Below, piece after piece: positions 47,950-60,449 of a DNA stretch of 64,000 nucleotides. Origin of the DNA: Cycas panzhihuaensis (Eukaryota; Cycadophyta); NCBI GenBank assembly GCA_023213395.1, contig CM041465.1, positions 149,365,741 through 149,429,740 of the forward strand, in the 5' to 3' direction. The notes beneath the pieces are model-generated. The model saw only the letters and a program-made list of their open reading frames with translations. It was not told the origin of the DNA and searched no databases. The first letter of the stretch is position 1; every line of letters starts with the position of its first letter. A program made the translations under genes and the position numbers.

Positions 47950-48955
47950 TTCAGATAGGAAACCTTTGATGTAAAGTCCTCTAGATGGGAAAAAATAATA
48001 AAGAAGAGATAACTATAATCTTTAAAAATTAATCATTGACTTATTACAAGTGAATGTTGAAACATAAGGATTAGGATATTAAATTTTGTAAGAAATAAAC
48101 TCACTAACATAGATTACCACTGATTAAGAACTAATTTACAAGGAATTCATAAGAATAAACCCATTATCATTTAATCATTGATTGCCACTTATAAATAAAT
48201 TATAAAATTTAATCAAACTTTGAGAGAATTAGATCATAAAAGTGAGTAGATTCATGTTTTATATCAATAGGTGATAAACTAGTAATTTTTAATTAAATAT
48301 TAATAAATTGCATAAAATAATTAAAAAATTATATGAAAAGTAGTGTAATTAACTAATTCATTTAATAGATAATTTAATGTTTATCAAATTAAAGCAATAA
48401 AATTAAAATTTTATAAAGTGATTTTCAAAAGAAATCACATATCTTAACTTACTTAGTTGTGATAGAAGACTTGACTTTGTACAAACTTTTACCAGTAGAA
48501 ATGACATCTAAATGGATCAAGTGACCAATTAATGTATTTGTATCTGAATCAAGAATCTAACATATCTTCCAGAATCTAATTTAGACTTAGTATGATGAAG
48601 TTATGGTAAAAAAGGCACATGTACCTCCTTTTTTTTTTTAATAAAAAAATAAAAAATAAGAGAATAAGGGTTAAGCCCCTTTCAAATTTAGACTGAGGTC
48701 ATATGGGAGGCTCTCATGACCAAGGGGTTGGCAAATATGGGGTTGATGGATCTCACTAACAATTTCAATTTAGTTTAATTTAACTAAACTTTAGAAAAAA
48801 ATATAAAAATAAAATGAAAATAAAAAAGGGAGGGTGGTGGATCCGAAATAGGATTAAGACATATTGCATTATTTTTACAATTATAAAAATATTATACAAA
48901 AGTAAAGATCTATTTGGAATTTGCTCATTAATTATCCCTAACAGTTAGGGTTTTT
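47950..48955 (-). other. Copia B leader, non-coding
   Basis: AT-rich leader; nothing coding recognised. Confidence 0.5.
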
Positions 48956-49660
48956 CTTACTTATTCAATTGTTATAGGGTGTGCAGGTAGTTGGAGCTTC
49001 AATCTTTATAGGTCTACGTTGATGGTTTCTTCTCTCCATCTCTGTAATGATGGGGGTTTCCATAGCTTCTCCTCTATTTACAACCAACTATTTCTTTGTC
49101 TCTGTGGGTGCCTTCACCACTGCTTCTCCATTTCTAAGGGCATCTTATCATTACCTCATAGTCTCTATGGGTGTCTTCATAGTTGCATATCCATTTCTAT
49201 GTTTCTTTGGATGTTTTCACGGTTGCTTTGAGTTTCTCCATTGGTCGTGATAGAAAAAAAATATTCTTTGTCTTTGATGAATTTTTCTTGCTATGGAATC
49301 TTTAATAGGTTTTTGTAGGGATTTTCCATCCTTTGTATACTTCCATTTTTAGGCCTTGATTTCTATAGATGGCATGGGCATCTCTATATATAGAGTTTTT
49401 TCATGTGTAGAGTTGATTTATCTAGTGATGACATCTCCTTTGTCTTCTTGTAAAACCTTTATGGAATAATATCCATCTCTATTGGCGACTAGAGCCCTAA
49501 CTTCCTCTAGTTTAACCCAAAGTTGTAATTTTGTATAAATCCAGTGATAAAGAATTGGTTATTATTGGCAGTAGGCCATCTAAGTCTCCATGTTTTTTAG
49601 TTTAAAGATTCTTCTGTTGATTTTGTAATCAGAAGTTGTATGGGTTTAAGCCTAATCTTG
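48956..49660 (+). other. Foreign-looking segment in B leader, possible captured host sequence
   Basis: A G+C-richer block in the same relative position as the host fragments of A1 and A2. It has two overlapping plus-strand open frames (49019-49231, 49047-49250). CTCTATGGGTG(T)CTTCA-like words recur with a period of about 75 bp. No gene recognised; it could be captured host DNA or a diverged leader repeat. Confidence 0.35.
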
Positions 49661-49803
49661 TAAATTATGTTTTGAAAATAATAATAATAATAAAATATTT
49701 TATAATTATTTATAATGTTAAACTTTAAAATACCATTTTTATTATCCTTTGAAAACCTATTTATATTTTATAAGTCCCTATAAAAAGAAACTAAAATACC
49801 CTA

Positions 49804-49814
49804 CTCTGATACCA
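49804..49814 (-). other. Primer-binding site of Copia B
   Basis: Minus strand TGGTATCAGAG directly after the 5' LTR. Confidence 0.88.
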
Positions 49815-50293
49815 TGTTAGAGAGAGGGTTTAGTTTAAATGTTTATATCATTTATCATAAATCTTAAAAATAACAATATACATGTCTGCAAATCAAAAAT
49901 TAACATAGGTGCACATAGTTTGACAAGTGGAAAACCCCTTTGGGGGATAAAAAACCACCTCAGAAAGTAAAATAAACATTAATATATAAAATATACATTA
50001 CAAGGATAGTTAGATGAGGATTTCATTCTCTCTTAACAGTTGTGTAACCTCCTCCTATAGAAAGAAATACTTGCTCAACCTCACCATGCTACGTGACCTC
50101 AGATTTGATCATTCTCCTAACTATTCTCTCTTGTTTCCTAGAATCTAGGAAGAGAGATAAAAGTGGAAGATAGAGGCTTGTTGGAAATGGCCAATTTCCA
50201 TTTCAATGAACCATATAACTTATTAATATAATTATTCATAAAGTAAAATTAAGAATATAAAGAATATAAAGCTTAACATTAATATTTCTAACA
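49815..50293 (-). repeat. 5' LTR of Copia B (479 bp)
   Basis: Aligned with the left LTR without net length change; right end TTTCTAACA. Confidence 0.9.
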
Positions 50294-51729
50294 AAAAATA
50301 AGAAAAGTAAAAGGAGAAAATAATTATGAGAGAAAATAATAAAATAAAAAAATAGTAGTGAGAGAGAAAATAAAATAATCAACTAGCCAATTAATCATGA
50401 AAAAGATAAAACAAAATAAAAGAGACAGAGATGGATAAATAATAACACTGAAAACATCATTGTTAATATAGTCAATACCATAGGATATGTATAACAAAGT
50501 CATGATAATACCACAAAAAGTATATAGAAAAGGTACAATGAGCAACCTATGGCGATACAACAGATATTATGAAGGAGGATTTTGGTATAATATATTGATA
50601 ATATAAGTTATCATAATAAGTTATATGGTAATACCATAGAAGATACAAACAAAACATATAGTATAAGGCTTTATCACTATCAAAAAAATTATGAAGGAGA
50701 TCTATAGTAAGGTCACTAAAACATAATAGAAATTGTATAATACATAACAGAGCAATGCCAAAAAAATAAAGTAGAAAGTTAATTGTATAAAATTGATAAT
50801 AGGGATATGGTACAAATTAGCTAAAATAGTAAGTAGAAATCCATAGCCACGATGGAAACAAATAGGGCATGTGTAAATTATTGGTCCAAAGGTGAAAGCA
50901 AATTAGAAATTAGACAAAAGAATGCCTTTCTTGAGCATAAACAAGCAAGGGCCTCAATAGTTTTAGGGACTAAGAGGTTTCTAAGGACTATTAAGGACAT
51001 AATAAAAATAAATAAAGGATATTTATAGTAAGTATTTAGAGGATAAATCCTTGCATTTATGTGGAAGTTAATATTTTATAGAATTGCACTATTTTTCAAG
51101 GTTCACTTATGAAGTCAAACTTATGAACCATGAAATTGGGCAATGGGAGAAGATAAAAATATAAAAGATTCAAAAATTTCTTATACAATATCCATCCTCA
51201 ACCCATGACCATTTGTTTTATATATTCTCAAGGAGATCTACATAATGGACTATGTAGAATATGCAATTGCATTTAAATGCAAGGTCAAAAATGTAAAAAA
51301 AAAAATCTATATTTAAAAATAATAATAAATAATATTTATGTTAACCAAATAAATTACTTAGAGGAGCATATCCTCGTGTTAACTTCAGAATGCCACTTAG
51401 AGGATTGAAAAGAGAGTATATAATAAAATGAGATCAAATGAGTATAGGCTCGTGTCAACTCAAGAAGGTAACTCAAAAGAGTGAAAGCAGACTGTGAAAC
51501 AAGATAAAAGAAAAGGGTGTGTAAGAAATAATGATTGTCATGAATGTTAACTTAGCCTATAAAGTTATACCTCTATAACATGAGGGTGTTATAGAGAACA
51601 TATCTTTTTTCCATTGTCAACAAGTGGAAAATTATAATATACACAAGTAAATATAAGTAAATGTAAGAAACCAAATGTAGCATAAGACACATAGAAAATA
51701 AATTATGCATAACTAATAAGTGAGATAAT
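50294..51729 (+). repeat. Repeat X copy 2, middle part
   Basis: Matches 14245-15349 then 33880 onward, thereby showing the uninterrupted site of Copia C at about 51530-51560. Cut by Gypsy G at its right end. Confidence 0.65.
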
Positions 51730-51730
51730 T

Positions 51731-51943
51731 TGTAGGATACCACTCCTAAATGACAATTTAACACCAACATAATACATAAATAACTCCAAAAAGAGTGCTT
51801 ATATTACAACACCCTTTGAGGGGGTAACCTCCTAATTACATATAATAATAATGATATTTAAGATACTATACTCTAACGATTACATATATATATCTATATA
51901 TCTATCTATATATATATGTATATATATATACATACACACACAC

Positions 51944-51974
<31 letters not shown>

Positions 51975-52080
51975 GCTCTATGCTCACTACACAACCTTCT
52001 ACTTATGCATGTGGGATATTAAGAAGAGGGAAGAAGTAGAAGAAATAGAAGATATAAGAGAAGATAAGAGATAGAAGAAG
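51731..52080 (-). repeat. 3' LTR of Gypsy G, left piece
   Basis: Starts TGTAGGATACCACTCC, as 62240. Contains a TA/CA microsatellite at 51883-51975. The LTR continues at 56960-57003 after Copia F. Confidence 0.88.
51883..51975 (+). repeat. TA/CA microsatellite in G left LTR
   Basis: About 90 bp of TA runs with a central CA run (about 51931-51955). The orthologous place in the other LTR is about three times longer. Confidence 0.85.
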
Positions 52081-52475
52081 TGTTAGATATGTTAAATACT
52101 TTACAAGTGTTACATAGGTATAGGTGTTACACCTGAGCCTCTTTGTGGTTTATGGAGGTATTTGTTGGCTCGTGGTTTATTCCCATTGTATTGTAAAACT
52201 ACAAGGTGGTATCTTGTAATGTTGTGTCTATATATTCTTATGTAACGGCATATGTAACATGGGCGTGGATGAGTCTTTGATCAATCGATGAGAAGAGTTA
52301 TGGTTTATTCATCTCTATAATTCTTTAACTATTGCTCAAATTAATAAAAGGTCTATGCTTAGACCTAAATCTCTTAGTGTTCTTTATTGAGTGCTTGGTT
52401 TATTTATGCTATTTGTTATATGCATGGTTTAAAGTTTTGTTATCACATTGCTTCTTCAGTTATCTTTTCTCTTCA
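52081..52475 (+). repeat. 5' LTR of Copia F (395 bp)
   Basis: Starts TGTTAGATATGTT, ends TTCTCTTCA. TATATATTC-like box near 52230. Confidence 0.92.
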
Positions 52476-52477
52476 TT

Positions 52478-52489
52478 TGGTATCAGAGC
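52478..52489 (+). other. Primer-binding site of Copia F
   Basis: TGGTATCAGAGC, two bases after the LTR; tRNA-iMet type. Confidence 0.92.
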
Positions 52490-52561
52490 TAAGGGTTTTA
52501 GTTCTATGGGAAGCTATTTGGTAAGTGAGAGCCTTGTTCACTGAACTTGAGTGTGAAGATC

Positions 52562-53300
52562 ATGAAAAGCACTACAAAGATGGAGATTGAAAAGTTCAAT
52601 GACTAAAAATTTGAGTTGTGGAAGCTAAATATGGAAGATATACTTGTCAAGAAGGATTCATGGATCACTATAGCAGGAACCAAGATTGAGACTATAGGTG
52701 ATGAAGACTGGAAGAAGCTTAATCAAAAGATAATTAGTTTGATAAGGTTATCTCTTTCAGACATAGTATTATTAAATATTACCACGAAGTCTATGGTCAA
52801 AGATCTGTAGAGAAAGTTAGAGGCTTTATATTAGACTAAGTCCCTAGTTAATAAGCTATTTGTATAGAAAAATTTATATTCACTCAAGATGAGTGATGGA
52901 GATGTAGTTTCAAATCATCTCACTTCGTTTAACACCATGGTAAGACAACTTATTTCAGTTAGGATAATAATGTCTAAAGAAGACAAGTATATTACCCTGT
53001 TATATTTGCTTCTTGATTCCTAAAATAATCTTATGATGATAATTAATAGCATGGATACTTCCACCCTAAAATTTGATGATGTTATTGGTGCTCTACTGTC
53101 AAAAGAGACAAGGCAAAAATCTTCTGAGGATTATTCAAAAGAATCATTAGTGGTGAGAGGTCAAACATTAGATCGCAACCAATAAAGGCCTAGGAATAAA
53201 TAAGGAAAATCCAAATCTTCAAGCAGAGGTCCCTTAGTATACTAGAGATATGGGAAGGCTGGCCATATGAAGAGCTAGTATTAAGCCAAGGTTGATAAGG
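52562..53300 (+). pseudogene. Copia F gag, broken
   Basis: ATG at 52562 opens MKSTTKMEIEKFND*KFELW, then KLNMEDILVKKDSW, a Tork-type gag start. It continues through SDIVLLNITTKSMVKDL and RQLISVRIIMSKEDK. The zinc knuckle (about 53240-53280) reads Y*RYGKAGHMKS*Y, so all three Cys are lost and Trp is a stop. Confidence 0.85.
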
Positions 53301-53389
53301 AAAAGTCACCTAAAGCTACTTCTTCCACGACAGAAAAAGGCTCTGAAGAAGCTAATGGTGATGTTTATTTGGCAACCTCAGGTAAGTTG

Positions 53390-56300
53390 TCAAATGTTGA
53401 GTCATGGTTAATTGGCTCTAGTGTTTTGCTTCATGTTACTCCCTATAGGGATTAGTTTTATAAATACATAAGTATTGATTAAGGTGAAGTATTTCTTAAG
53501 GATCATTACCCATATAAAATTATGGGTCATGGAAGGGTGAAGGTTTGATTTGGGGATGGAAGGGCTAAAACTATCCCTGATGTGAGTCATATTCTTGGTT
53601 TAACTATGAGCCTATTGTCTGTCAGTCAATTAGGTGATGTAATAATAGAAGTGATCTTCAATAAAAATAATTATAGAATGGTTTGAGGAGCATTGGTGTT
53701 AGCAAGAGGGGAATGATTTGGAATACTGTATAAGCCCAATGTGTGCTGGAAGTTATAGTCTAACTATTACAGAAAGTAGTAATAATGCAGGCAAGAATCA
53801 AATATCACTTATTGGTAAAATAATGTTGTGGCATCATAGATTAGGCCATATTGGAGAGAAAATGCTCCATGATTTATTCTCCAAAATTATGGTTGAAGAT
53901 ATCTCTAGAATTAATGTCTACTTTGATTTTGATTTCTATGAGTATTTTGTATATGGAAAATAAAATTGAGTTAATTTTCCTTTAGGCTCGAATAGAGTAA
54001 AGGGTATTCTATAATTGGCGTACAACAATGTTTTTGGTCCTATTGATATACCTTCATTGGGTGGCTCTAAATACTTTGTCTCATTCATAGATAATTTCTC
54101 AAAAAAGACATGGTTGTACTTTCTCAAATAGAAATCTGAAGTCTTTAGTAAATTCAAAGAATTCAAGTCATTGATCAAGAATCAGAGTGATAAGCAGATC
54201 AAGGTACTAAGGACTAATAATATAGGAGAGTTTTGCTCAAAGGAGTTTGAGTAATTCTGTAAGCAGTGTGGGATAATAAGATAAAAGATAATTCCTTATA
54301 CACTATAGTAGAACAAAGCTGCTAAAAGGATGAATGGGACCTTATTGGAGAGATCGAGGAGTATGATTAGTGCTATTAGATTAGAGAAGAAATTCTAAGT
54401 TGAGGCTATAATGACTACAAGCTACTTAATAAATAAATCATCGACAACTACCTCAGTATATAAAATACCTAAAGAAGTGTGGTCTAGTAAGAAACCATCC
54501 CTTGGTCATCTTAGAGTTTTTAGTTGTGAAGTTTTTGTACATATTCCTAGATAGTATATGACTAAGCTTGATTTCGAAGCACAAAAGACTATTTTCATTG
54601 GCTATGGTGATGGTATTAAAGGATATAAGATTTATAACCTTGAAACATAAAAGGTTATGTATAGTCATGACATTGTCTTTAGAGAGGAGTTCAAGTCTCT
54701 AAAGTAGGATGAAGAACCAAAGGAGAAACACTCTAAGAAGGTATAATTTAAAATAACATATGAAGAATCTACATCAGAATATTAGTTAGCAAAAGAGGAA
54801 GAACCAATTATAGAGGTAGCTCAACCTTAAGAACCCCACATCTTGAGGAGATCAACTCATGAGAGAAGACAACCAGACAGGTATATTCCTAAAGACTTTT
54901 GTTGCTGCTTTTTTATTTTATCTACTACAGATGATGATTTAGGTACTGTTCAAAAGGCTTTAGAGTCAAAAGATAACCAACTCTAGATGAAGGCCATGCA
55001 AGAAGAAATGATAGCCTTGGACAAAAATAATTTATGGAATTTGGTGGATCTGCATGATAGTAGAAAACCTATTAATAACAAATGGATCTTCAAGAAGAAG
55101 TTTTGAGTATATGGTACTGTGGAAAAGTACAAGGCTTGCTTGGTAGCAAAGGGTTATTCCCAATCAAGGAAATAGATTTTGGTAAGGTATTTTCTCCTAT
55201 TTCAAAAGTTACTTCTATTAGATTTTTATTAGGTGTAGTAACTGCTTATGACCTTGAGGTGGACCAAATGGATGTGAAGACTACATTTCTTTATGGTGAC
55301 CTCCAGGAAGAAATTTATATATTACAGCCTAAAGGGTTTAAAATTCTAGGGAAGGAGAATATGGTGTATAGGTTAAAGAAGTCATTATATGGCTTGAAAC
55401 AATCACCAATGATGTGGTATTAGAAGTTTGATTCACATATATTAGTAGATGGCTTTATGCATAGCAAAGCAGATCATTATGTTTATTATAAGTAGGTTGG
55501 TGATCATTTTGTTATTCTAGATTTATATATTGATAACATCCTTTTAGTTGGTAACAATAAAGAAATAAATCAACTTGTGAAAGACCAACTAGCATCTCAT
55601 TTTAAGATAAAGTATCTTAGTGTTATACATTTTATTTTAGGTATTGAGATTAAAAGGGATAGAAGAAATAGGAAAATTTATCTTAGCCAAAGATAGTACA
55701 TTGAAATAGTATTGTAGTGGTTCAAGTTGTAAGACAGTAAAACAACTAATATTCCTCTTCCTTTTGGTTTAAAATTTTTACCTAAACAATGTCGAAAGAC
55801 TCACCAAAAAATTGAAGACATGGCATTTGTCCCTTATGCTAGTGTTGTTGGTAGCTTGATGTATACGATAGTTTGTAATCGACTAGATATTACCCATGCA
55901 GTGGGAGTAGTTAGTAAGTATATGTCAAACTTAGGCAGGGAGCATTGAGTGGATGTGAAAAGGATTTTCAGGCATCTACAAGGTACATCAAATTATGAAA
56001 TTTGCTATCAAGGAGATCCCATGAAAAGTAGAATAGTGAACCTGAGAGGTTTCATTGATGTTGATTGGGTTAGAGATCTTAATAGTAGAATATCTATAAG
56101 TAGGTATGTTTTTACCCTTTTTAGTAGCACAATCAGTTGGATGAGGAAAATCTAGCAAGTTTTAGCTCTTTCTAGCATAGAAGTAGAGTATATGGTAGCT
56201 ACTCATGCGTGCAAGGAAGCAGTTTGGTTACAAAGATTATGTATAGATATTGGCTTTAAGTAGGATGATATGAGGATAGATTATGATAATCAAAGTGCAA

Positions 56301-56520
56301 TCTACCTAGAAAAGATCCCCATTTTTCATTCTCGGTCGAAGAATATTGATGTGTAATTCCATTTTATGAGAGAAATGGTTCAAGATCACAAGGTAGATTT
56401 GTAAAAGATTGTTACACAAGAGAATGTTGCAAACTCATTAACCAAGATTATTAGCACAGAAAAATTCAAATGGTATAGAATTACAATGGGTATTTATGAT
56501 TCTGGCATTAAGTAGTTGTG
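53390..56520 (+). pseudogene. Copia F pol, broken
   Basis: The protease at about 53400 reads SWLIGSSVLLHVTP, with Asp of DSG replaced. Integrase: LWHHRLGHIGEKMLHDL (53826), FVSFIDNFSKKTW, LRTNNIGEF and AAKRMNGTLLE, where Asp and Glu of the DDE triad are Asn and Lys. The RT is open at 55082-55423 with DVKTTFLYGDLQEEIYILQP and KKSLYGLKQSP, then YIDNILLVG. RNase H (about 55940-56480): SSIEVEYMVATHACKEAVWL, DYDNQSAIYL and HSRSKNIDV. Stops and frameshifts throughout. Confidence 0.9.
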
Positions 56521-56559
56521 TATGTAAGTTTCTTATAAAGTATTCAATAAGTGGGATAT

Positions 56560-56954
56560 TATTAGATATATTGAATACATTGCAAGTGTTACATGGGTAT
56601 AGGTATTACACTTGATCCCTTTTATGGATTATTAGGGTCTTTGTCAGCCCTTGGTTTATGCCCATTATATTGTAAAATCACAAGGTGATATATTATAATG
56701 TTGTGTCTATATATTTTTATGTAATAACATATGTAACATGGGTGTGGATGAGTCTTTGATCAGTTGATGGGAAGAGTTAGGATTTATTCATCTTTGTAAT
56801 TCTTTAGCTAGTTCTTAGATTAATAAAAGGTCTATGCTTCGACCTAAATCTCTTAGTATTCCTTATTAATTGTTTGGTTTGTTTATGCTATTTATTCTTT
56901 GTATAGTTTAAAGTTTTGTTATCACATTACTTCTGCGGTTATATTTTCTCTTCA
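56560..56954 (+). repeat. 3' LTR of Copia F (395 bp)
   Basis: Starts TATTAGATATATT (TG changed to TA), ends TTCTCTTCA, preceded by a weak polypurine tract AAGTGGGATA. Confidence 0.92.
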
Positions 56955-56959
56955 AGAAG

Positions 56960-57003
56960 TAGAAGATATAAGAGAAGGTAAGTTAGGGGTTGGATCCCTA
57001 ATA
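56960..57003 (-). repeat. 3' LTR of Gypsy G, right piece
   Basis: Continues the LTR after Copia F; GGTAAGTTAGGGGTTGGATC matches 62883-62902. Confidence 0.88.
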
Positions 57004-58279
57004 AAGTATCCCCCTTAAAAAGCTTTGCCCTTAAAGCTTGTTGATCTGAAGATGCTCTTAGATAAATTTCTCATTCTCCTAGCTTACATCTTCTCATGGA
57101 AGATGTTTCCATTCGATGAAATACTCAATGATTTGTTTAGATCGTAGAGGTTAAATTATTTAATCAATGATACATTTTGGAATAAGATAAAGTTACCCCT
57201 CCTTATGAAGATAGGTAATTCTATTTAAACTTGTATTTATTACCCAATGACCCTCTTGATACATGAAATATGAAAGACATTATGGATCCTTGATGGTGGT
57301 GGTAAGTCCAAGGCATATGCAACTTCACCAATCTTCTTGAGAATTCTGTAAGGCCTATAAAATTGAGGTTGTAATTTATGCTGCCCATCCTATTTGAGAG
57401 ATGCCTACTTATATAGTTGAAACTATAAGTATACCCAATCACCTAGTTAAAATGCTTATTCACTTTACCATTCATTTGCCCATTGTTTCATTTGATTTTG
57501 TACAAAGTTTAGATTTTCCTAAAGTAGCTTAAGAATCTGTGTTGTTTGTTAGATGTGGTCCTTAACTACTTAAATCTTAGAACTGATTATGGCATAATTA
57601 TTAAGTATGGGTGGTTCATAGCCATATAATGCTTAGAATGGAGTCATTCCTGTTAATGCATGATAGCTTGTATTATGCCACTATTCTGCTAAAGGAAGTC
57701 AATGATGCCATTGGCACTACTTATCCGAAGCATAACAATAAACGTAACTGTAAAGGCACTTATTAACCACCTTAGTTTGACCATCTATTCGAGGATGGTA
57801 GGATAAACTCATTGTTAGTTTAGTACCAAGCAGATAGAAGAGTTCCATCTAAAAATTGCTAATGAACTTAGGGTCTCGATCACTGACTATGCATTTGGGC
57901 ATGCCATGCAACCTATATATATTCTTTAAAAGGATCTTGAATGCCACAAAAATAAGCATATATAGTTAGCCTATTAACAACCACAAGTATAGCATCTTTT
58001 CCTTTTGACTTGGGCAACCCATGATGAAGTCTATAGAAATTTCTTCCTATCGTTGATTTGGTATGGGAAGGGATTGTGACAGTCATAGAGACTTGACTAT
58101 TTTTCTCTTATGTTGCTGACAAATTTCACATGAGGAAACATATCTCTTTACATCTCATTTTTGGCCCTTCCAAAAGAAAGATTATTTTAAGTAGTGGTAT
58201 GTCCATAGGAACCTTAGGTGACCTACTATTAGAGAAGCATGTGCATCATATATAATTTACTCCTTGAGGCTAGAATAAG

Positions 58280-58320
<41 letters not shown>

Positions 58321-59700
58321 CTTATACTAGAGAATATTTGTAGACCATGTGTAGTGGGTTAAATGCCTTACCCTAGCTTGAAGGTCTTGAATGATCTACT
58401 TTGTAAATGGGTCATGATCCCATTCTTGCTTAGTGATTGCTATCGAAGAGGGATTGACCATGGTGATAGAATATAACACATATCCTTCTTCCTTACGAGA
58501 CAAAGCATCAGCAACTATATTATCCTTGCCTTTTTTATATATGATTTCAAAGTCAAAAACTTACATTTTAGTGACCTATTTTTGTTGTTCCTCAGATGCC
58601 ATCCTTTGAGCTAGGAAATATTTTAAGCTATCATGGTCTGTTTTAATTTGGAAATGTGTTCTCAATAAATATTGTCAATATTTCCTAACTACGTGGAGAA
58701 TTGCTAATATCTCCTTCTCATAGGTGGATTTGACTTATTCCTTGGGTATAAGTTGATAACTTTCAAAGACCAAAGGTTTCCCTTCTTGCATTAATACTAC
58801 TCCAATGCCTTACCCTGATGCATCACATTTAATAGTAAAGGTCTTTGTAAAGTTTGGTGTTATGAGGATTGGTATGGTAGTTAAAGCTATCTTTAGGTGT
58901 TCAAATGCTTTAGAGGCCTCATCATTCTAATGAAAGAAATCCTTTTTTAACAAGTTGATTAAAGGGGAAGCAATCCTTGCATGGCCCTAAACAAACTTTT
59001 GATAATACCATGTGATTCCTAAGAATCCATGAAGGCCCTTAATATTTTTAGGTTTAGGCTATTTGTGATAACTATAATTTTCTTAGGATTCACCTTGACT
59101 CCTTCTTGAGAGATGATATGGCCCAAATATTCTATTTTTATTTGCCTAAATTGACATTTTAATTTTTTGGTATAAGTCTAATTATTTGTAAGCACTTGTA
59201 ATGCCTTATCAACATGTTAAAGATGGTATTCCCATGTATGACTAAAGATCAGAATGTCATCAAAAAAGACTAATATGAACTTTCTTAAGTAAGACTGAAA
59301 GAGTTTGTTCATAAGTCATTGAAATGTAGATGGGGCATTAGTCAAGCCAAATGGCATGAGTAAAAATTCATAATGTCCTTTATATGTACAAAATATAGTT
59401 TTATGAGCATCCTCTACCTTGATCCTAATTTGATAGTATCCTAACCACAAGTCTAATGATGTGAAGAATGTTTCTCCATAGAGTTCATCTAAGAGTTCAT
59501 CGATGACTGATATAGGAAATTTATCCTTCATGGTTATCTTATTAAGTCTATAGTAGTCATCATACATGTGAAATGAGCCATCCTTTTTTCTTACCAAAAT
59601 CACTAGGGCAAAAAAAAAACGTTTAGTTTCTCTAATAGTACTAGCATTAAGGAGTTCTTGAACTAGTCATTTAATATTATTCTTTTATTATGGTATGGTT
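57004..59700 (-). pseudogene. Gypsy G pol: RT, RNase H, integrase, chromodomain tail (broken)
   Basis: Minus strand. The RT open frame at 59316-59603 reads MILVRKKDGSFHMYDDYYRL, LNKITMKDKFPI, LDELYGETFFTSLDL and FGLTNAPSTFQ, followed by VFFDDILIFSHT. RNase H (about 58850-58500): IKCDASG*GIG, STYEKEILAI, KTDHDSLKY and DALSRKEEGY. Integrase (about 58100-57400): ISIDFIMG, VSDRDPKF, YHPRIDGQTKVVN (Glu to Lys) and GMTPFQALYGYEPP. The tail (57030-57180) reads IIEYFIEWKHLP*EDVS*E, a chromodomain-like module that in chromoviruses directs integration to particular chromatin. Confidence 0.9.
58282..58317 (+). repeat. (TA)n microsatellite in Gypsy G pol
   Basis: About 18 TA units inside the integrase/RNase H interval, breaking the frame further. 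Confidence 0.9.
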
Positions 59701-59907
59701 GAATGCAAGGAGGATTACTTCCAACTACTAGGTCAATGCTATGATCTTGGTCACGTACTGGGGGAAGACCTTGAGGAATATTCTAAAATACTTAGTTGTA
59801 ATGGTGAAGTACCAATTTTAAGTCATTTACTATACCATCATCTTAGAGAATGCCCCCTTCTATTAGAAGTTCCTAACCTTCCAGAGCATAACATTTGGTA
59901 ATGATTT

Positions 59908-60270
59908 TTATACCATCCTTTTTAATGAGCCTCTCCATATAGTGTGAGCTAATGATTTAGGTTGGAGGATAAATGACCCATTTAATTGATAGTCAATTCC
60001 TTCATAAGTAAATCGAATGAAGAGCTCTTGCATATTTAGTTGAATGGTCCCTAGTGGTTTGAGCCATTGTACCCCTAATATAGCATCAACTCCAAGGTGA
60101 TAGTCACTTATTTGCAACTTGATGTTGTGGCATTTTCTCCTACAAGGGAGTGTCCCTCCATTAGCCATTATAACTTGGAAAGTTTTGACAAGATATGGAA
60201 AACACTTGAGTTCTTCAACAAGTTTTCAATTAATAAAATTGTGGGTGATCCTAGAATCTATGAGGATAAC
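59908..60270 (-). pseudogene. Gypsy G aspartic protease (active-site Gly lost)
   Basis: Minus strand: VVILIDSRITHNFIN followed by FQVIMANGGTLPCRRKCHNI and LGVDAILGVQWLKPLG, the retropepsin of plant Gypsy elements. The DSG triad is DSR. It would have cleaved the Gag-Pol polyprotein. Confidence 0.88.
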
Positions 60271-60449
60271 CACCTTCCTTTTCTTTATGTACCCAATAAG
60301 TTTAAGTATTTGTAGGGCTACGATTCTAATAAGGGCATGCACAGATATAGTAGTAGTATCTTCTTCTTCCTCCTCATGTGGGTCACAATCATTATTTTCT
60401 AGCTCTAAGGGGGCTTCCTCTATTGGTTCATCATCTTAGACATCCTCAA

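Larger units (their letters stand above)
43185..50293 (-). mobile_element. Copia B, LTR retrotransposon related to A1/A2
   Basis: 7.1 kb with two LTRs of exactly 479 bp (43185-43663, 49815-50293), polypurine tract at 43664 onward, primer site 49804-49814 and target duplication AAAAA (43180-43184, 50294-50298). Gag and pol are present but heavily broken. Its LTR carries the same hairpin positions as A1/A2. Inserted in repeat X copy 2. Confidence 0.93.
52081..56954 (+). mobile_element. Copia F (Tork/Tnt1-like), nested in Gypsy G LTR
   Basis: 4.9 kb with two LTRs of exactly 395 bp (52081-52475, 56560-56954), primer site 52478-52489 and target duplication AGAAG (52076-52080, 56955-56959). Gag and pol are in Copia order. 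Dead: protease DSG is GSS, integrase Asp and Glu are Asn and Lys, and the RT motif C is YIDN. It interrupts a sequence present uninterrupted at 62801-62890. Confidence 0.95.
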
